A DNA stretch of 64,000 bases from the NCBI GenBank assembly GCA_013115135.1, contig JABANP010000256.1:1-64000 (forward strand), in the 5' to 3' direction. The translations under genes and the position numbers were made by a program. This DNA is from Perkinsus olseni (lineage: Eukaryota; Perkinsozoa; Perkinsida; Perkinsidae). The notes beneath the pieces were generated by a model. It was not told the origin of the DNA. It ran no database searches and was given only the letters and a program-made list of their open reading frames with translations. Shown here one piece after another: positions 49,813-60,991 of this stretch (the stretch's first letter is position 1; each line of letters opens with the position of its first letter).

Positions 49813-52800
49813 CTAGCACTTCGTTAAAGGGACAGAATTACGATGTGCCGACGACGCCGGAGAGCAAACGTGACCACAATTAGGTGATGGACAAATCTCA
49901 TACTTCTGAGTGGCGAACCAATCAGTCATATGCATCACATGGCCGCCATGACCGCACACTTGGCAGGCCAGCCAGAGACCTTTCACATTCTTGCCGCACA
50001 CCACCTGAATAATGCAATGACGGAATATCCCCAGGGTTGCTGCTGTCTCCCTACGCATGATCTGTTATTCTTATGACAATGGCTGCAGATGGCTTTATCG
50101 GACCCAACGCCGCATTCCTTACCACAAGACGTACAACGTGTTTTTACACCTGTGCCTGAGAGGAGACGGATAGGATGGATTGTTGGGGTCTGGTGTTGAG
50201 TTGGCGTGGTCACCTGCGTGGCTTATTCCAGCGATATCCTCATACGCTGCACATGCATTGGTGAATGATGTTGCCAAGTCCCATAATCGTAACCGACGTA
50301 AAAGTGTTATATAATTGACACCTAAAACATGTGATAGATGTGGCAACAACAGCAGCAGCAGTAACCTAGTGGAGACCATTGTTACATGAGATAGATAACT
50401 GCCTCTCACAGGACTCCTCGTCATCTTCACTGCTGAATATACCGCAATTGAGTTTAACCAGTAGCATAATGATACACATGACGATATCGCCGAGAGTTTG
50501 GTAAAATACGGTAGCTGATTCCAGTACTCTAGCTAGCCATAATATTTGTGGATGGTGGTGGTGGCCGCCGTTGCTGACACCACCGCAATGGACTTGGAGC
50601 GAAGCCGGGCCTGAGGACTTCGTAGACGTCGACGAGTGAGTTGGTGAGGCGCATCCGAGTAGCATCTAAACTTTCATGAATAGAGCCTGTTGGAGATAGG
50701 CACAATAATAATGATCGTACATCACGGCGGGCCTCCTCGATAGCAGTGGGTTGACACTGCTGGAAAATCCAACACAGAACCCTGAACAGATCCAATTTGC
50801 CACTGGTGAATCGCGAAGTACATATTGGATCTTCTCGGAACTGGTCCTGCAACGAGGAAGAGCGCTGCCCCGTACGAAGGTCGAAATAGCGCAACGTGAT
50901 GACGAGAGCGTCTTTCTCTGGATAAAGAGCCCCGTTACTTACCAGAGAGTTTAGTACTATCTCCTGGCGGGACATGCCGGGAGGTCTGGAAGAGATGCTA
51001 CGCACTAATCTAGTCAATGGATGGCACAGGTCCACGAGTGCCTGCATGAGGATGATGATGATCGGAAAGCAGAGAGCCTCAATGTCACCTGAAGGTCTTC
51101 GGCAGATCCTCTCTGCGTCTCGAGACGTTGAACTATACAGGTTCTTGACGCTGTTGCTGTTGCATGCTCGGTACCACTACCCCCTGAGCGAGCGGTGCAG
51201 TTGCCATACAGGAGCTGTTGTGGGTTGTGGACACCACCTTGGGTGGTGGTCACTAGCGAGCCCCCGACATCAGACTCTTCCCCCACGTTACCAACACTGT
51301 TGGCCGCCTCGGTCGTCAGGGCATCTTGTGTAGGGACGACCAAGGACGGTTTAGGAGACCTTCCCATCGGGGCTACTACCTCACCGTTGACCAGCTGTGG
51401 ACCTGAGGTATCGTCAACATCCGCCGCAACTACCATCATGACGGGATAGCGGACAGCCTCACTTTGTCTCTGGTCCGGTTTGTTACTCGGGGGGATGTGA
51501 AAATTGGATGTTGTTGTTGTCGATGATGATGCCTTGGGCACTGTAGGAGGGAGCGGTGGGCGGCGGCCTCGTGTGGGTGGAGGTGTCCTAGACCTCGGAC
51601 TACGGGGCCTTGATATCGCAGCATCCATACCCCCTTCATAGGCGAATCGATTGAAGCACTGGAGAGCAGCTGGATGGTGAGCCCCCCGGGTATAGCGTAC
51701 GTATTACTCTAATCCTATCTGCTCTGGGTGGGAACCCGCGAGGGGATATGAGCTTACTCCGATCACTTGACGGTGCTGCTGCCGTTGACGGCCGTTGAGC
51801 TGCATGATACGGACTGCTCCACTACCATCGTTAGGAGTGTATCTCTCACCTCCACGAGAAGGGTTATTGTCCGCATCGATGCACTTATGTAAATCGACTT
51901 CACAAGGGCTCTGTTCTATCGGATCACCAGCCTTACGTGATGTACTGACTGGAAAACCTGAAGTAGGAACAGCGACAGAGGGCAATGCTCATCAGACTAC
52001 AGCCGAGAGGACCCACCATTCTGGGCGACCCTCTGCATATCCAGATCGTCATGAATCGTGACGAAGGTGGTCCTATCTACTGTGTCGCAGACCTGATTAG
52101 GATGACTTCTCATCACCAGGTATCGAGCTCTGTCCACCATTACATCAGCAACTGTATTAACAAGTTCCCCTTCTCTACTGCCAGCAGCAGCAGTACCACT
52201 TCCACCAGCCGGCACATGCGCTTTGCAGAAGGAAAAGGATATGTTAACAGTACGAAGATTCTCTATTGGTATTGTTGCATCCCGTAGTGCATGCATTCTA
52301 ACTGTACAGTCCTTGCTACCTATGAAGGGAACACAATGACGACGCTGTTGTTGAGTGGAGCAGTAAGGTTCTCCTCCTCCTCCTCACCCGAGACAATGTG
52401 ATGATTATCAGCCCAGAACATATCAACAATAGAATCAGCATGAGAGTTGAAGACATACCCCGGCATGTGTGGCATACGTAGGTCCCAGACATTCACAGTA
52501 CTATCCATAACACTGTGGCAGCTAGCCAGATGGACACCAGAGCCCGGACGCCATCGTACAGCCCATAATGATGATGGGGATCGTAGCTTCATACCGGGGG
52601 ACTCGCATGGAGTCCTGGTGTCATATATTCTTATATACCGATCACGACCAGCAGCGGCAAAGACATTATCATCCACAGATGAGTAACGGGCCGAGCATAC
52701 ACTATCCAAACTTGCTGTTATCTTCCGAGGCTTGGGCCTCACGAGGTGCACCCCAGCTGCAGGCGTACTCGTGCCTGATAGATGATGATACAGCGGCATT

Positions 52801-53760
52801 GGATGTTGGGCGGTGGTGTCACAGGGCGTACTGTAGATTTCCACACTGCCATCATCATTGGCACAGAGGATCTGACAGGTGCCATTGAAAGCCGGTACTG
52901 CCTCGATGTCTCTGACGGCGGGGAGGTTCATCAACCGTATGCTGCCACGGCTATCCCCTCTGAAGCGGATGGAGAATTGGTAGGGCGAGGCGGCCGGTGG
53001 TATCGGTTATAGCCTCCTACCTCAGCTGAGCGTAGGTGAGGTGGGCACGCCATTCATGGTCACCAGCCTCACCAACATTGGACCGCTTACCCTGACAACG
53101 ACAGCTGCTGTTGCTGCTGCTGTTGCTGCTGCTGCTGCTCCTAGGTCTTCCCTAGCCTACCTTGTATGATGGTAAGCTCGATACTGTAAGGTTACCCTCT
53201 TGTCCGGCCGATAGGAGGTAGGATGGCGAAGGTTCTGATGGTGCATGGTCTTGGGCATACCATCCAGGGCATCCTGTACTCACCAGAATCCCGACGCTGC
53301 GGCATAAAGCACATTGCGGTTACCGCTCGCGGGTGGGCCATCCAACGCTCAATCTGACGATGATGATTATTATTATGATGATGATGGGCATCTCTTTCCT
53401 TGCTGTTGGGGGTATTAGACTACCTACCACTGGAGAATAGCTCATGTTCCTGTAGTCCCAGACGAAGACCTGACCGTTGCTGCTACCAGTACAGGCAATA
53501 TGGTCAACCAAGGGATGAATCTAAACATTAAGATAGGAGTGCAGGGAGGGTGTTGGACACGATGCTCTCCAACCGCCTTACTGCAGCTGCTGTGACGTTG
53601 AACTTGTTCTTCAAGTTACGTATTGTCCTCAGACCCCGTGCCTCCATGTCCGCTACTCTGAATGTAGGAGATGAGGCCACGGTGAAGAGTAGGGTGAGTA
53701 GAGGACTACTTGAGCATAGCCCGACCGCCAACCACTACTGCTGTGCTGTGAGGTGATGGC
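49813..53760 (-). CDS. WDR24-like subunit of the GATOR2/SEA complex
   Basis: Multi-exon WD40 protein with a C-terminal zinc-binding RING-like domain. WD repeats include VDHIACTGSSNGQVFVWDYR (53.5 kb), HPRAVTAMCFMP (53.3 kb), DNVFAAAGRDRYIRIYDTR (52.65 kb) and AVRWRPGSGVHLASCHSVMD with STVNVWDLR, closely like the WDR24 order. A long Ser/Pro-rich linker with helical parts follows. The last exons, joined over a 50-nt intron, read CTSCGKECG, then ICSHCHKN, CVVCGKNVKGLWLACQVCGH with GGHVMHM, and CPSPNCGHVC. This Cys/His pattern with CGHGGH and NCGHVC is the GATOR2 signature, nearest to WDR24. In other eukaryotes the complex relays amino-acid signals to TORC1. Exact start not fixed. Confidence 0.88.
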
Positions 53761-54372
53761 GCTAATGTGGTGATGCCCATCTCGAACTTCTCCTTCCATA
53801 CCGGCGGTGTTCGATGAGGACCCGACATGTAGAGTGGTAAATGGAGAGTACGACGACGACGATAGTGGCAGTAGCCACCTCAAAGCCAACTACACCAACT
53901 ACAACAACAACAATACTAACGAATGAGAGCACAGCTGCAGCAGGGCTGCCCTAGATGTAGAGAGCATGTAGGACGGATGAATGGCGCTGGTGCGTCGTCG
54001 ACATCCGAGCATTGCTACCCCTAATGTCATATTGAGATAGGGGAAACGCAGGAGACGGGAAAACGATATACCCGGTGTGTTCTTCTACTCAACTACGAGT
54101 ATCCGGGGTTGTGGTAGGGCGGCAGCGGCAGTAGTCTAGAGCAGAGATAGAGGAGAAGAGGTCCTTCCCAGAGGAACGTCAGTAGCATAGTGATGCCAGA
54201 GATAGCACAAGAGGCGGCCACACCATTGATGACTATCTAACTCAAGATAGAGGTGATAACAAGCATGAACAGCCTAATACCATTATCATGGGAAGTCCCT
54301 ATTGAGGGATGGACATCATCAGCAGCAGCAGCATAAGAAAAAGGTCAGCGTGCGGATCATAAAATGAGGTCA
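53761..54372. other. intergenic with short ACA/CAG-type repeats
   Basis: 5' flank of WDR24 and 3' flank of the BTB-BACK-NHL gene. Short CAA/CAT-type repeats lie near 53890-53920 and CAG-type near 54320-54335. No supported exon. Confidence 0.4.
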
Positions 54373-54430
54373 TCAGGGTGATGGCGCTCGAAATGTAAAC
54401 GACGAGAAGGCGTCTTGTATCTGCTGCTCC

Positions 54431-54464
<34 letters not shown>

Positions 54465-57400
54465 GCTGCTGCTGCTGCTCCGAGGAGGATGAGGCGGGGT
54501 TATCATACCTACAAAGCAGCCACACCATTAGCATCAGAGTCCCGATTAGAGTGCCGAGCAGGAGATGCCTGGGTACTACGGGGCAGGGTTGCTGTCTTCA
54601 GCTCCACCGCCTCTTCCGACCACCCCAGCCTTCCCCTGCCTTCCCAATTCTCGCAATCGAGCTGGGAGGAAGTTATTGCGGCGGACAATAATCCTTCTAA
54701 TGTCAGGCTCTGTGACGAATATAGAACCTACGAGATGACACACTGCTGATGCTGCTGGATATGTGCTGGCCGCCTGCTCACTGTCACCTGTATAAATGGA
54801 CCTCCTCACACGGTTAGGGAAGTTTGTGATGCATGAATCGAGTACTGTGAGGCCTGTGGTGGCCTGCCGAGGCCATAGTTGTAGACGATGGTTGTCTCTG
54901 CGCGGAGCCTTGAGTATCGTTGCCGTAGTAGCAGACTTACCTGTCGGCTACGTAGAGAGCCTTGCTGACCGGGTCCAAGGCGATACCACAGGGATGATGA
55001 AGGTGTGTGGCTAGGTGACCAGAGAAGCCATCTGGGGAGCCTACACAGAGTATCGCTGAGTCGCTCATGGGTTGCTGCCCCCTCAGCACCCTTACCAGCC
55101 ACTAGCTGACCCGCCTCACAGGTCGCCGAAAGGCCGTCCGATGACAACTCCCATCTGAGAACTCTGTGGTTACCATAGTCGCACACCTGACGAGACCATC
55201 ATCATCGTATCACTCTAGTGAAGCACATGGCGGCGGTCCTACATAAATGCAGTCACCGTCCAGGGCAAGATCGATCGGGCATTGGAACTGCGAGAGGGAC
55301 GATCCACGGCCTTGGCCACCGCAGACCACGGTCCCTGCTGGAGAAAGGGAAGATAGCATGAGAACGGGCATCAAGTCTACTACCCTTCAGCGGCCCTCTA
55401 CCGGTCTTTGACGTTGTTGATATATCATAACCCATGACTCGTTGGTTGCCTGTATCAGCCACATAGAGAATTCTCCGGCCTCTGTCAACGTCACAGCTCG
55501 CTGGAGCGTATAGATCAAACAAACCGCTACCAGGATTTGAACCCGCCACCAGACGGCCCTAACAGAGTAGTGCGATCGGCCGTCAGCTAGCCATGAAGAC
55601 GTGAGAAAGACTCACGATTTTTCCACGACCATTAGCCGGCCAAGCCACGACTCTGTTGTTCCCTCGGTCGGCGATAAAGATCTCCCCTCCAAACTCCACT
55701 GCACTCATAGGCTCAGATAGGTGCTCTAGTGTGCTGCCTGAGCCAGTACCATCACGCAAGCCGCCGCCAAGTCATAGGCCTTGCACGGGACGATTGCAGC
55801 CCCTGACCTACCTTTCTCGCCCTTCCCTGCGATAACGCGGGTTGATGGTGGGTACGGGTGGGCTGGTGAGCGCTCTACTGTGATTGAATCCCTACCCCGT
55901 CTAGATCCTGGCGGCAGCTCATCGATGCGGAGGACTCGATGCTCACCCCAATCGACCTGTATGTAGAAGAGTGAGAACAGAGGACAGGTATGGGTATGAC
56001 ATCACCAAGAAGGAATAGCCAGCCTCCTCATTAGGTACCACGTCTATCGGCATTGGCCCGCCCTCGGTCCTAGCCAGCCAGTTGTAGCACAACCAACCTT
56101 CATACTGACCACAGCCCTGATGATGATGATGATCAAGCGGGCTATGTACAGGTGTAAACACAGGTCCTACCGCTCCTGGTCGCCACATGGGGTAACAAGA
56201 ACGACGATTGGCAGGTGAACGGTTATCCAGATGTTGTTGGAGGGCCGATCGCAGTAGAGACTGGAGGACGGTATCTAGGTAGTACAGGGTATGCGGAGTA
56301 GGGCGTCTTCGAAACGGGGCACTCACCGCATCGCCCAGGATCGGCCATGAGCTCCGATAGCGGTGTGGACTGGAGCATCGCCAAAGCGATAGCCGACATG
56401 AGACCGAAGCGGATCTGATAAGGCAGCCGATGAGGGGCACTACGTGGTGATGTAGCTGACGAGTGGTAGTAAGGAGTCCAGATGGCCTTCACTATCCCCA
56501 CGATCCCTCCGTGCTGCGGACCATTTACACAGAGCGAACATCACCTGTACTCGAGAGCGGTACCCGATGCAAGGGACCGTGGTGAAGGCTACCTGATCCT
56601 CAGTAAGTTGACGGTCAATAGCGCCCTTCTCCAGGACCATAGACCCGGAAATACCACCAGAGAGGTCATCATCCAATAACAAAAGCATGAGGATCTGTAA
56701 GGACGTCATAGAAGAGCGCTGGAACGGGCTGCGCTTCCTACTGAGGGTGGAATACGTGAAAAGTCGGGTGCCACTACAAGCTGCCCGAACCTCTTCGCAG
56801 CATACTTGGACACAGCCGTCCATAGTGCGCCAGTATCCTGGAGCACCTAACGAGGTTGAAGTCAGCAGTCCCGAGCCCAGGAAACCCTCACGGAGCCTTA
56901 CCGGTCCACACTCTACCAATAAACGTACGCAAAGCTGGGTATCAAGTACGTTGCTGAGTAACTCAGCCGTCGGCAGCAGAATGCGACGCATCTCGAAGCT
57001 GTGGGCCGCCAGCAGCAACTCCGGCAGGCGTGCGGACTGAAGGAAGGGTGGTCAAAGCTCCGGCAAGAGTCAGCAAGGCTCACAGGCAGGGTCGTATCGC
57101 AGCCGTAGGCGAAGTCCACGATGCACCGGAGGAGGTCCGAGTCCAGGGACTCCAGCCTTAGGTGTAGGACATCACCAACCGCAGGCTGATTCGTAGTCAC
57201 ACTGGTCATCACAATGGCTTCTCTAAAGCCACTACTACTGGATAGTAGCGTGGCTAGGTAGGTACTGAAGGCCGACAAAACGACCTTATGGGCGTGGAAC
57301 TCCACACCATCATTGGACCTGACACCAACATGTCCACTGCTGCTTTCCAGCACTACTGCTGGCCTTACGTAAGTACGACATCGCACCAGGTTCCCGCCTT

Positions 57401-57695
57401 TCTAAGACGATTGATCTCAGATAAGAGGGTGGTATTAGCATCCGGGGCTGAGGAGTTGAGGTTATCGAGCCCGAAAGCCTTTCACATCCACCTACCTAGT
57501 TTGAGGACAGCCAGGCTATCACTGCAGGGTCCTTCCTCCCCAGCATGTTCAGACTCATTATCGGAGTCGTAAGGGGTGTAGAGGGAAAGGTGTCTGGTCG
57601 ATAGTCTGGCTGTTACTGGCTGCGGGAGCTGCATCCACCGGCGAGCTAGCAGTAGTGAGGGTGGGAGGAGAAGTGGGCGAATTGTTAGATGCCAT
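54373..57695 (-). CDS. BTB-BACK-NHL protein, Kelch-like adaptor with NHL propeller
   Basis: Likely one multi-exon gene from an ATG at 57695. BTB/POZ: LLSEINRLRKAGTWCDVVLT (57.4 kb), then DGVEFHAHKVVLSAFSTYLA and LLRCIVDFAYGCDTTLP. A 50-nt intron (about 57040-57090) joins it to LPELLLAAHSFEMRRILLPT and the BACK region, which ends VMFALCKWSAARR then LDSLLPLVSYI (56.5 kb). NHL repeats follow: VDWGEHRVLRIDELPPG (55.95 kb), EIFIADRGNNRVVAWPANGR (55.65 kb), ILYVADTGNQRVMGYD (55.45 kb), VCDYGNHRVLRWE (55.17 kb) and ALDPVSKALYVADR (54.95 kb). The last exon has a 16-Gln run. BTB-BACK proteins usually act as Cullin-3 substrate adaptors. The first exon has an in-frame stop unless an intron is removed, so its edge is unresolved. 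Confidence 0.75.
54430..54477 (-). repeat. CAA/CAG tract coding for 16 Gln near a C-terminus
   Basis: On the coding (minus) strand: four CAG, eleven CAA and one CAG in frame, flanked by Glu on both sides, in the last exon of the BTB-BACK-NHL gene. The eleven-fold CAA run is nearly pure and so may vary between strains. Confidence 0.85.
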
Positions 57696-58080
57696 GAAAG
57701 GGAAATTAGCTGATTATAGTTGTAGTAGGATAGACGAGAGAAGGGCTTCCAGAGACGGCGCTGGTAACACCACGGAGAGTGAGCAAAGGATAGACATGTA
57801 GGGCACGGTGTTCGGACATGAAAGCAGAGAGAAGCTGCTCATGTACACCAGCAGTACTCTCAAGATGCATAACAGTAGTAGCAGAAAGCACAAGATTCAC
57901 AATGAATGGTAGAATGGCCGCCGCCTACACAGCACAGGTCACGATCTGTTACTGTCAGACCGATGATGAGAATGGTGATAATGATGGCCTCCGCCTCCGC
58001 CGCCGCCGCCGATCTTCAACTTGGATCGTTCCTTTTCCTAATAGACCCACATGAGGTTCTAGTGCGCATGATGGTTGTGC
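57696..58080. other. intergenic, nothing recognised
   Basis: Between the start of the BTB-BACK-NHL gene and the stop of a small membrane-protein gene. A short (CCGCCG)-type run lies near 57990-58010. No gene is supported. Confidence 0.4.
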
Positions 58081-58722
58081 CTACTCTAGACCCATCCCTT
58101 CCTTCCCTATGCCGTGAGGGATGGTGTCTCGACACCTTTTCGGCGTCCTTCTCGGCGCCACCTTCCCTTCTGTGTTTGTCCACAGCTTTCGATGGCGGGC
58201 TGTCATCTCGATAAGCAGGATGGACCTTTGGAGGTGGGCTCCGGGACTACGGGATGGTCTATGATGGTGATGCGACTGCTCCTGCTGTCGCCGACCTGAA
58301 CATGAAGTACTAAGCGCATACTCACAAGGGGTATGCCCACCGTCCCTAGTCCCGGTCTTGGGAGCGTCCCTATTGCCCGACCTGCTGCGGTCAGGATGGC
58401 CAAGGAGCTTACTCCTATCAGAGGTACGGTGGCGAGGTTGACTGCTATCGGGTGCTCTTCCTCACTTGACATCCACCTTGGTCGGTCCTGCTCCTCCTTT
58501 TGCCCTGCTCCGCTCCGCCTTTCTCAGTTCCTCTTCTTTAGCACGACTACGCTTTGCTCTGCGACTGTGCTGCAGGGCAAACAACGCCACTAGCGTGACG
58601 AGAAACCCCACTATGAAGAGCACTCCCCAGGAGACCCACACCGACGTGTAGGAGGGCGTAGCCTCAATTACTAGGGGAGCCGACGGTGGTGGTCGAAGTC
58701 CCGAGGGCGGAGACTGGTGCAT
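58081..58722 (-). CDS. single-pass membrane protein with basic tail
   Basis: ATG at 58722. A short Pro-rich head, one hydrophobic helix (VLFIVGFLVTLVALFAL), then a strongly basic helix (RRAKRSRAKEEELRKAERSR). The first frame stops at 58462 after 86 residues, but that stop overlaps a good GTGAGG donor. Removing a 51-nt intron extends the protein with a basic Arg/Ser/His-rich tail (SKLLGHPDRSRSGNRDAPKT and later HHHHRPSRSP) and ends at 58081-58083. The long form needs a second intron of about 30 nt. Head-outside, tail-in topology is inferred. No family recognised. Confidence 0.4.
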
Positions 58723-59002
58723 TCAAATCTACTGAAGACCCAACAACCTAGGAATCATAAGCCGCATTCACTCGAGTATGCGGAACAACGCCGATCCCGA
58801 CGTCTGCTGGTGCCTACCACTCCCGTATCATGCGAATCACGAAACAATAAAAACGGCAGCCTTTACCTCTTTACTACTGTGACCCGGCCTCCTCCTTCTA
58901 CCAGACCACTAGGAGAACCACTAAAGACCGCAAAGGAGGCGGAGGTATAATAACACGGCACCTTGGGAAGAAATGATACGAAACATGGGTCATGGATGAG
59001 GT

Positions 59003-60815
59003 TTATGAGGGATGAGCAGCGGTAGTGGAGCGATTTAGGACCTGTGCTAGAGCCTTCCGCCACCAATGGTCAGCTTGCCGACCAAGCATCTGCCAGTGAC
59101 GACGCATCTTGCTGCTGATATCACTTAGGACCAGCAGATCTAGCGTGTCCATAGTATCCAGCATATCCTGGATATTATTGAACTGGTCAAGGTGTGGTAG
59201 GGAGGTGAAATCGGAGTAGCCTAAGTAGTGGAACTGTTGATGGACCCCGAAGGGCCCACCAAACCCAAGAGGAGGGCCTTCGGACCCAAAAGCTTCAGAA
59301 ACACTTTGAGGGTCATAGTAGTCAACGTACCTTGCCGGGTCAGTGCTGGCAAGATTCCCGTCAGGCTGGAACATGAGCCGCATCATCCAGGTATGGGTGG
59401 GTAAGAAGATAGGTATGCCCATTGAATAGAACTCATAGAGGGAGACAGTGGCATGCTCCCATGGGAAGAAGAAGATAGCCCAAAACCGAGACATACGAGT
59501 GAAGGTCAGGTCTTCCTCCACACCCACTCCGGAGTAGACAATGCTCAGGCTCAACTGACGGCCATGGGAGGCCTCCCATGAACTCAAGATCCGCTCAATC
59601 GCCCTCCTGAGTGCCCACTCGTTGCGATGCCTGTAGACCACAAGCACCTCCTTTCCTATTGACATCTGGAGACCATCGATATCGAGATGCCCAGTCAGCC
59701 CTGACTCTAACGACGGGTGGACCGTCCAACAATCCAAGCTGTGCCTTGATCTGTAGAGCGCTGAGCGGGTTGTTGGCGGCTACTATCGCTCGTTCAGACC
59801 TGGCTAGACCCAGCGAGAGGTCCCAGAACTCTTCACGCGCCGTGGAATTGTCAGGAAGGTCAACAGGAGCCTTCCACAGCAGTGGCAAGCCAACGTATAC
59901 AAGCATGGGCTTGGCAGTAAGATTGTGGACGATGCCGCAAAGGATGAAGGGCCCTGTGCAGATATAGAGATCGCTCTTAAAGTTCGCTGAGGCAACGAGG
60001 TTCCCACCAAGGGCACGATACCCTTCCATTGTGAGGTCCACACCATCCTCGTTAGAGTTCAGGGCAGCGGCCAAGCTGGAATCAGACCCACAGATCTCTC
60101 TAAAGTACTCACAGCGGTACCGTATGCCATCGTAGTGCACCCTCACCTCTACGCCGTCGTCAGCCGACGCCATGATGTCTTTAACCCTCTCCACTGGTTC
60201 TAGTGTTAACGATGGATGGGTACCAATAGCATGTACGACCAGAGAGCCTCTGCCGTGTGATGGACGCAGCTGTCGTGTGAGGTCGGGCAACGAGAGTGGA
60301 GGATCCCAACTGGGGTTAGGTGGTCGAGCTCGCTCGTGGGGGAAGGGATAAGAGGCAGGGTTCTGTACAGCCGCTAATAGGTCAACGTATCGTACGGGCC
60401 ACCAGGAGGAGTCTAGGAAGTCAAGTACGCCGCCCTTCCCCAGAGCCCACACGGCGATTCTAGCGGAATCGCCAGAGCCCGTCATGACCGCTTCTACGTA
60501 GAGCGCAGTAAGTATACCATAAAGACAGGTAGTCGTCGGCCCACCGCCGACGAGAGAATCTGAGAACTCCAGCACAGCATGCTCTAGGTCTAGGTGAGGG
60601 TCAGAGAGTATCCGTAGTGCTGAGTCAGCAAGCTGAGGTGATACCGTCCAGTTGCCATTGAAGGCTGCCTGAGAGAGCTCCCTGAAGTTACGCCATAGTC
60701 GATCATCATCGACGACGCCAACACAGTCGAACAAATCGGTGACCATGCCGCATAACGGCAAGGGCATCACAAGCAATAACCCAAGGAGCCTCGCCGCTGC
60801 AACTGTCCAGCTCAT
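59003..60815 (-). CDS. secretory-pathway glycosyltransferase-like protein, frame slip inside
   Basis: The first frame starts at the ATG at 60815 with a signal-type hydrophobic leader (AAARLLGLLLVMPLPL) and runs to WASRYRWSPDVNRKGG near 59650. The second frame picks up with KEVLVVYRHRNEWALRRAIE and runs to 59003. Together they give about 600 residues with Asn-X-Thr/Ser sites and, near the C-terminus, HATVSLYEFYSMGIPIFLPT, the acceptor-site style of GT-B glycosyltransferases. The two frames overlap. Dropping one G at about 59650 fuses them without loss, whereas the only intron that fits is 22 nt. So this may be a sequencing indel, a frameshifted gene or an unusually short intron. The family is a guess from style. 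Confidence 0.5.
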
Positions 60816-60991
60816 AGTGTAGAGGCACCACTGATGGGCTCTGCGCCAGAATTACAAGCCACTGAGACAGAACAGCTGATGCAAGGATCCCATCAGATGG
60901 CGATGGGCAACAGAGCAGGCCTGCGAGCAGGTGGAGAGCACAACACCAGAGGTGAGGAAAGAAACACGCGTTGCCTTCAGTCCTGAGTTCA

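Noticed and set aside
53102..53143. CTG/TTG run as a CRISPR-like or coding repeat
   Set aside because: A simple trinucleotide run in or beside a WDR24 intron, with no spacers.
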